Positions 57,495-64,000 of a stretch of 64,000 nucleotides of DNA are shown piece by piece. Origin of the DNA: Perca fluviatilis (lineage: Eukaryota > Chordata > Actinopteri > Perciformes > Percidae); assembly GCF_010015445.1 (NCBI RefSeq), contig NC_053120.1, positions 2,914,464 through 2,978,463 on the forward strand, given 5' to 3'. Position numbers and translations under genes: made by a program. The stretch's first letter is position 1; each line of letters starts with the position of its first letter. The notes below the pieces were generated by a model that was not told where the DNA came from, did no database searches, and saw only the letters and a program-made list of their open reading frames with translations.

Positions 57495-57893
57495 TAGAGG
57501 TGTTGAAATTAATCAAATAATCAATGCATGGAATCGTGGACATGGACGATGCAGCATCGATAATCGGCCAGCGCTTAATCGATTATTTCTGTTTATAATG
57601 TAATGTAGGCCTAACAACATTTCTGTTTACATATTCTGGTATGTGTTTTGCACATTCAGGAGGTGCCATGTCCTCAGTGCTGTATAGTTTTATGTATCCA
57701 AGTTATTTAGTATTAGAGCACTGCAGAATGTTTGGTTTTTGAAGCTTGAAAAGCTCTGAATTAAATATCCTACATGGCTTTAATAGAAACAATTATTTGA
57801 TGCATCGTGATGCATCGAGATATCGAATCGAACTGAATCGCTGACATGATAATCCTAATCGAATCAGGAGATCAGTGAAGATTTACACCTCTA
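57495..57893. mobile_element. hAT-type MITE, target duplication GTGAGCCG
   Basis: Perfect GTGAGCCG stands at 57487-57494 and 57894-57901. The ends are TAGAGGTGTTGAAAT and (inverted) TAGAGGTGTAAATCTTC. ATCGAT-rich subterminal motifs and no ORF (399 bp). Confidence 0.88.
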
Positions 57894-58199
57894 GTGAGCC
57901 GGCTACCAGGAGCAGTTGTTTAGCCGCCAATAGGTGACTGTGAACCGGCTCCCCCCGATGACAGTTCTTTCAGGGGTCCTGGTGCTGGAGTTTAGCCAGA
58001 ACACGTGAGCGTCATGCAGCGAAGACAGTTAAGTTTAGGCACCAAAACAACTGGTTAAGTTTAGGGAAAAAGATCAGATTTGGATTCCAACACTCCCGAG
58101 GGTTAGTGAACTCCGCTCCCTGGCTTCAACACGCGGTGTTTGATGTTGACACCACGTTGTGATATTTCATCCTGAGATTCTTTTTCCATTGGATATTGT

Positions 58200-58482
58200 G
58201 CACAAGTGTTTCGGCACGGCTGGCCGAGAGCCTCTATACTGGAAAGGGGATTTAATTCTTGCATGTTTTGTCGTGCATGTTCAGAAAGCTTTCTTCTCAA
58301 ATCGCTCCCTGGGAATAAGAACCAAAGCAGCAGCAGTGAAGATACTGAACATGCTGCTGATAGATTACTGCGTCAGACTGCATTTTAATCTTTTAGCTGT
58401 GGACTCAGGTTTGTTTCCAAACAATGTCTCGTTGCATCTGTGTACAATGACAAATAAAGGATCTTATCTTATCATATCAACA
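58200..58482 (+). mobile_element. LINE 3' end
   Basis: It ends with TGTACAATGACAAATAAAGG followed by ATCTTATCTTATC, the typical 3' tail of APE-type fish LINEs (ATGACAATAAAG plus a short tandem tail). Only the last ~280 bp is present, as expected for 5' truncation. Confidence 0.6.
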
Positions 58483-58538
58483 GAGAGATAGACATATCTG
58501 TCACAAATAAACACAGAGTCTTAGTTTATCTGTTTTAC

Positions 58539-58694
58539 CCCAGAGGCCAATCGAGGAGATGGAGGAGGAGGAAACGGAGGGAAGAAAGAGAAGCTGTGAT
58601 TGGCCGGTTTCTCTGCTTCGTCTCTCTGCTGGTTTCCTCTCTTCTTCTCGTCTTCTTTCTCCACTTTCCTCCGATTACTGGCTTTGTCTTTCAC
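58539..58694 (-). CDS. smn1: smn1: exon 4 equivalent (Lys-rich and proline-rich linker)
   Basis: 156-nt exon, phase 0 at both ends. The acceptor is GTGTGTCGGCAG before 58694 and the donor is CTGGG/GTAAAA after 58539. It encodes VKDKASNRRKVEKEDEKKRG, a charged stretch, then KPANHSFSFFPPFPPPPSPR and LASG. The second half parallels the KSAPWNSFLPPPPPMPGPRLG linker of SMN between the Tudor domain and the YG box. An exon 5 equivalent is not visible before 57024; phase-0 joining of this exon to 56881-57024 is possible without it. The Tudor exon should be beyond 64000 or is missing. Confidence 0.65.
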
Positions 58695-59009
58695 CTGCCG
58701 ACACACAACACACCACACACGTAAAGCCTCGGCTTCGTCCCGATCTCTCAAACAAACGGTGGCCATGCACAGAACAGGCTAGATGCATTCCTAAATTATT
58801 CATTTTATAACAGAAATCAAGCAAATACCAAGATGTGTGGGTTCCAGGACAGGAAGCTATCCAATCATAATAAACTGAATATTACTTTTAATTTAAAAAA
58901 ATTATAATTTGAAATTGTTGTTCAGACAAAATAAGAACTCCTGAAACTTTACTGAAAGCACACTCAATTATTCAAAAGGTAGAGGGTGGATTTTACATTT
59001 ACAGTATTA

Positions 59010-59503
59010 CAGTTTTTCACGATCGCTATGACAAATATTTCAATACTTTTAACAACTTTCCTAAACTCTTAACGCACCAACACACCTACAACACACGATT
59101 GGCAAAACAGTTAATTTCATGCTCAAAATCACACATTGTAAACTAAACTCCAACACTGATTTTCAAAATACAATAATTCACTAACACAATACACTATGTT
59201 TACCAAAACAATGCAATCATGTCTCAAAATCAAATACTTCTTCCACAACACTAACACATGTTCTCTCCCAACAGGAACATTTAGTCAATCATAGCACAAT
59301 GTCATACAAAACACTAACATCCCATGGAATTACAGAAACTGCATTCTTTTATATGTGTCAGTCAGGTCTGCCCTTATACAACAGACAGTAGTGATTGTAT
59401 TGATCATATTGCACTGCAGTTTCTGTTGAAGCCTCTCTACATTTTTGTTTCTTTTTTGGGCTTTTCTGCCTTTATTTGACAGGACAGCTAGTTGAGAAAG
59501 GGG

Positions 59504-59537
<34 letters not shown>

Positions 59538-60307
59538 AAGACATGCAGGAAATCGTCACAAGTTGGATTTGAACTCTGGACCTCTGCGTCGAGGCACAAA
59601 CCTCCAAGTATATGTGCGCCTGCTCTACCCGCTCACCAATTTGTTTCTTTTGCTGCAGAGATTCAATACAAAAAATGATTGACCCATCTCAGAGTAGCTT
59701 TATAGAATGTACGGTTTATGAAAAAAAGGACACAGAGGCAGAATTGTCCTGGTACTCCTCTTCCTCTCCCTTGTGAAGGCATTTTTCTTATTTTCTGTGT
59801 TATCTACAGTATATTGATCAAATAGGTCCTCTTTTACTGTACTACCATATGATCATGTGATTGGAAGAACCTCTACACCTGGGTGTGTTTCCTAGAAGGG
59901 AATCAGCTGTGATTGATCTATAACTTCAATCAGCTGTTTCTCAATAAATGCATGTATAAAATGCAGGGGATATATTTGTGTTTCAATTTACAATATGATC
60001 AGCTGTTCACTTTGACTTTAGCCTCTAAGTTAGGTTTAGAACATGATGTCATCTGTTCTGACATACAGTGTGAAAACATTTGTAAATTTGGCAGTAAAGA
60101 TCCATTGTTTTGGTTTTGGTGGAGCTTGTGTGTAAAAGAAGTTCAAGCATTTTAAATTTGTGTTAACTGTATGCATTTTGTGTCAAAGCAACAAGAAATG
60201 TGTTAATTGTATAGCCTACACAGACTGATGTTGTGCTAACTCTGTTAAGAGTTTAGGAAAGTTGTTAAAAGTATTGAAAAAAGTGTAATAGCGATCGTAA
60301 AAAACTG
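59010..60307. mobile_element. Non-autonomous Tc1/mariner-like element with ~65-bp inverted ends
   Basis: It is flanked by TA (59008-59009 and 60308-60309). The ends are CAGTTTTTCACGATCGCTAT and (inverted) CAGTTTTTTACGATCGCTAT; the match continues through AATACTTTTAACAACTTTCC. The 1.3-kb interior has no transposase motifs and contains a SINE. Confidence 0.75.
59450..59648 (-). repeat. tRNA-derived SINE inside the Tc1/mariner-like element
   Basis: On the minus strand: GTGAGCGGGTAGAGCAGG (A box), then GAGTTCAAATCC (B box), TGCATGTCTTCCCC, a CT run and CTGTCAAATAAAGGCAGAAA. Same SINE class as at 5700. Confidence 0.75.
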
Positions 60308-60735
60308 TAATTATATTTGTCTCTAGTAGGACAAATCTTTGTTTTCCAGGATATTAAAAAGGGATTTTAATGGTTTAATGGTTCCCAGGGAGACTGACCT
60401 GAGCCCTGAGTGACAGGACCTGTATCTTAAATACATGCAGTGATGGCCTCTGTTTGTGGAAGACTTCTGTATTTTGCGTGTGACTTAGGCCAAATCCAAT
60501 CCCCCCATACATTCTGTATCTTTGTGGTAGTTTTGCGTCTCTTTTTCATATCATTTTAGGACTCAAGCGAATGCTTCAGTGCTTTTCAACAGCGAATATT
60601 AAAAACTTCAGTGGTGGCGCGGGAAACCAACAGTTCCAACCGCACTTGAAGGGATCTTTAGGAAAGAGAGAAAATAAAAGTGGAAGAAGCGAGAGATGAA
60701 GCGACTGCTGCGTTTTTGCAGGACACAGTCGCCTG
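60308..60735. other. smn1 intron or upstream region, nothing recognised
   Basis: Single-copy-looking sequence before the CA/TA repeat array. No exon is supported. Confidence 0.35.
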
Positions 60736-61335
<600 letters not shown>

Positions 61336-61811
61336 ACAATATACATATAACCATATACTCTCTCATACATATATAGCACACACACAGAGAGAGAGAGAGA
61401 CACATATACACATATAAACACAGACATACAACAGAGAGAGGAGAGAGAAAAATTCTCTCTTTATCTATCTATCTATCTATCATATATATATATATCTCTC
61501 TTCTCTTGTCTATCTATCTGGAGAGAGAGAGAGAGTATCTCACACATATTCAACACATAAACTGGATCAACAGGAAGCATATTTTAGAGCAAACACGAAA
61601 AAAGATCAAGCAGGAAGAAGAGTGGGATTGCAACAAGGCGGGTGCGGAGGAGGAGGAAAGACACAAGAACGAGGGCACGGCGGGGCGCAAAACCGGAAGA
61701 GAGGGAGACACGTGTGTGGGAGTGAGGGAGTCACGTGCGGGCCCTGACCACCACCCATATGAAGGAGGGATCAGGTTGTTAAAGACCGACGAAGCGACAG
61801 GCGGAAGCAGG

Positions 61812-62575
61812 CACCCCCCCCCCCCCCACCCCCCCGGCTCCCCCCCCCCCCTCTCCCCCCTTCTCCTCTCCTGTCTCTCTCCTTTCTGTCTTCATCCAGC
61901 TGGCTCTCCCTGGGTCCTTTTCCTGGAGGTCCGTCGTTCCTTCTGGTCTCTCTTCCTCTTTCTTCCAGTCGTGGGGCTTCTCTTCCATTCTCACTCCGTT
62001 TCCTGGGGTTCTCAGTCTCTCTCCTTGCTGGGGTTTCTGTGTGTTTGGGTCCTGTGCTCTCCTCTCCTTGTCCGTCTCCTCTCCTCGTCTCCTCTCCCCC
62101 AGCTCCTCTCCTTCCTCTCGTCCTCCTCTTCCTCTCGTCCTCTCTCCTTCTCCTTCTCCTCTCCCCTCCTCCTTCCTCCTCCTCCTCTCCTTCCTCCCTC
62201 TCTCCCTCCTCTCCTCTCCTCTCTCATCTCTCCTTCTCGCTCTCCGCTCTCCTCTCCTTCTCATGTCCTCCTCCTCTCCTGGCTCTCCCCTCCTCCTCCT
62301 CCTCCTCTCTCCTCCTTCCTCCTCCTCCTCCTCTTTCGCTCTCCTCTCCTTCCTCCTCCCCTGCTCTCCTCCTCCTTCTCCGCCTCCTCCTCCTCTCTCC
62401 TCTCTCCTTCTCTCGTCTTCTCTCTCACCCTGGTTCCTCCTCTCTCCCCCCGGCTCTCATCTCTCCTTCTCTCGCCTCCTCTCTCCTCCTGGCTCTCCTC
62501 TCTCCTTCTCTCGCCTCCTCTCTCCCCCTGGCTCTCCTCTTTCTTCCTCATCTTCCAGTCCACTTTGCCGTTGGT
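61812..62575. repeat. 760-bp pyrimidine-rich (CTCCTC) tract
   Basis: The plus strand is almost entirely C and T from the poly-C at 61812 to about 62560, with CTCCT, CTCTCC and CTCGTC variants. The long open frames across it in several frames are compositional. Such a tract could adopt triplex (H-DNA) structure (inference). Confidence 0.95.
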
Positions 62576-62611
62576 TACAATGACCTGCCAGTTGCTGCCC
62601 TGCAGGAACAA
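62540..62611 (-). CDS. Possible exon of unknown identity
   Basis: After a good acceptor (TTAAACTCTTGTTCCTGCAG, before about 62600) the minus strand reads GSNWQVIVTNGKVDWKMRKK and then enters the purine-rich tract. Composition is protein-like, but I do not recognise it. It is not the SMN Tudor sequence. It could belong to smn1 or a neighbour, or be chance. Confidence 0.25.
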
Positions 62612-62804
62612 GAGTTTAAATATAAAGCATCTACTGTAAAAAATAAGACAAAACTTCCGGGTCTAAAACTTATTAACACTGAAGCTCCTTAAAGTTGCAT
62701 TGCACAACTTTGAAAAAAAGTATCAAAAATGTTAGAAAAAAAAGCACCAAAAACTTCAAAAGAACCATCAAAAACTACACGAATGTTGACACCAAAGCTG
62801 AAGC

Positions 62805-63018
62805 TCCTTAAAGCTGCATTCTGGGTAACGTCCAGCAGGGGGAGACTCCTTAAAGCTGCATTCTGGGTAATGTCCAGCAGGGGGAGACTCCTTAAAGCTG
62901 CATTCTGGGTAACGTCCAGCAGGGGGAGACTCCTTAAAGCTGCATTCTGGGTAACGTCCAGCAGGGGGAGACTCCTTAAAGCTGCATTCTGGGTAATGTC
63001 CAGCAGGGGGAGACTCCA
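62805..63018. repeat. 42-bp minisatellite, 5 copies
   Basis: Unit CTCCTTAAAGCTGCATTCTG, GGTAACGTCCAGCAGGGGGA, GA. It differs between copies only at GTAACG/GTAATG. It encodes a repeated LLKAAFWVTSSRGR by chance. Confidence 0.95.
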
Positions 63019-63183
63019 CTGGCTCCAAACATGAGCCCATTTCTCTCTTCATTTATTACCTCAGGAAACATTTTCATAATGAGTTCATGGTCTCAATCTC
63101 TAGTTTCTTCAACACACGATTTTTAAACATCACATAAAAGTGAACTTTGTGATGTATAAAAGTAGTAGGGTTGGGTACTGAAA

Positions 63184-63184
63184 T

Positions 63185-63215
<31 letters not shown>

Positions 63216-63273
63216 ACACAAACACACACACACCACGACACACACACACTGACACACACACACACACACCACG

Positions 63274-63331
<58 letters not shown>

Positions 63332-63385
63332 ACACACACACCCGAGAGACAAACACCCCGACACACACACACACACACACCCGAC

Positions 63386-63436
<51 letters not shown>

Positions 63437-63712
63437 AAACACACCACCACACACACACACTGACACACACAAACACCCCAACACACACACACAGACACAC
63501 CCCGAGAGACAAACACCCCGACACACACACACACACACCCCTGCACACACACACACAGACACACACACACCCGACACACCCCTAACACACACACACACAC
63601 ACCCGACACACACACACCCCGACACACACACACACACACACCCCTACACACACACACACACCCGACAGACAAACACCTCGACAGACCCACACACACACAC
63701 ACACACACACAC
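63184..63712. repeat. CA-rich compound microsatellite
   Basis: About 530 bp of (AC)n broken by CCCCGACA, GAGAGACAAACAC and similar higher-order units. Confidence 0.97.
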
Positions 63713-64000
63713 AGTAGTAGTACGCAGTATAATATAATGGCGATGTAAAAGCGCCCGCGGTGAGGTTCCACTTCCTGTCGGCCCAGCAGCGCCCTGTGTG
63801 CCCTGGGGGCCGACTGACAGGCTGAGGTTGGACAGCAGGGTCACTTTAAAGCCCATTTCAGCACCACGGCAATTCAAAGTGCTCTACATTAAACATTAAA
63901 GGGCAATTAAAAGAGCAATAGAAACTAAAAACAGGCTACAATAGAATAAGATACAAATACAAGAATAAAAGTTAGTGTGCATTAGGGCTTTAATATATTT
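63713..64000. other. Window end: short repeat fragment
   Basis: 63855-63990 (AATTCAAAGTGCTCTACATT ...) looks like a common fish interspersed repeat. No gene is supported. Confidence 0.4.

Noticed and set aside
61506..62692. 377-codon Ser/Leu/Pro-rich open frame
   Set aside because: Most of it is the homopyrimidine tract; stops are absent because of base composition. Nothing protein-like precedes or follows it.
63770..63840. Collagen-like [14 protein letters not shown] on the minus strand near the window end
   Set aside because: Only four Gly-X-Y triplets, no good donor, and flanked by a CA array; probably chance, though a real exon cannot be excluded.

Overview
This window looks like a chromosomal segment of a teleost fish, probably a percomorph (inference). 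It carries fish-specific FISNA-NACHT NLR genes with symmetrical LRR exons, Tc1 elements, esterase-ORF1 LINEs, tRNA-derived SINEs, a Ty3/gypsy element with short LTRs, many hAT-type MITEs and very long CA/TG and minisatellite arrays. Host coding sequence is a small fraction; most of the rest is mobile DNA nested in mobile DNA.

Layout. At 1-4.1 kb (minus strand) lies the 5' part of NLR gene 1: a short N-terminal exon, a 98-nt exon and a 1.78-kb FISNA-NACHT exon; its LRR exons would lie left of the window. From 4.2 to 9.9 kb its upstream region is broken up by a hAT remnant, a ~500-bp repeat present twice and other dispersed repeats. From 9.87 to 15.15 kb is a large fold-back element whose left arm was hit by two further palindromic elements. 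From 15.5 to 17.2 kb is a dead Tc1 transposon. From 18.8 to 39 kb (minus strand) is NLR gene 2: the same N-terminal exons (38.4, 37.5 and 35.5-37.3 kb), four LRR exons (32.2, 23.2, 22.0 and 19.8 kb) and a possible B30.2/SPRY fragment (18.8 kb). The 9-kb intron between its first two LRR exons holds pieces of a LINE (esterase ORF1 at 24.1 kb, endonuclease at 31.1 kb), an R2-like LINE fragment, a hAT MITE, and a hAT element with a LINE reverse transcriptase inside it. From 40.4 to 48.8 kb are a Tc1 fragment, a second dead Tc1 element and a 4.46-kb Ty3/gypsy element whose LTRs look identical. From 53.6 kb to beyond the window I recognise the 3' exons of the survival motor neuron gene (smn1, minus strand), with introns full of minisatellites and MITEs. 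The last 3 kb is pyrimidine-rich and CA-repeat DNA.

The NLR exons would encode a cytosolic innate-immune sensor; the SMN exons encode the self-association end of the snRNP assembly factor. The most informative structures are nested insertions whose empty sites survive in the same window: in the opposite palindrome arm, in the paralogous NLR copy, or beside the paralogous LRR exon. These allow insertion order and target-site duplications to be read directly. I did not find a clearly new enzymatic system. The best candidate for something undescribed is the compound fold-back element at 9.87-15.15 kb, with its pair of convergent helix-turn-helix-like ORFs.
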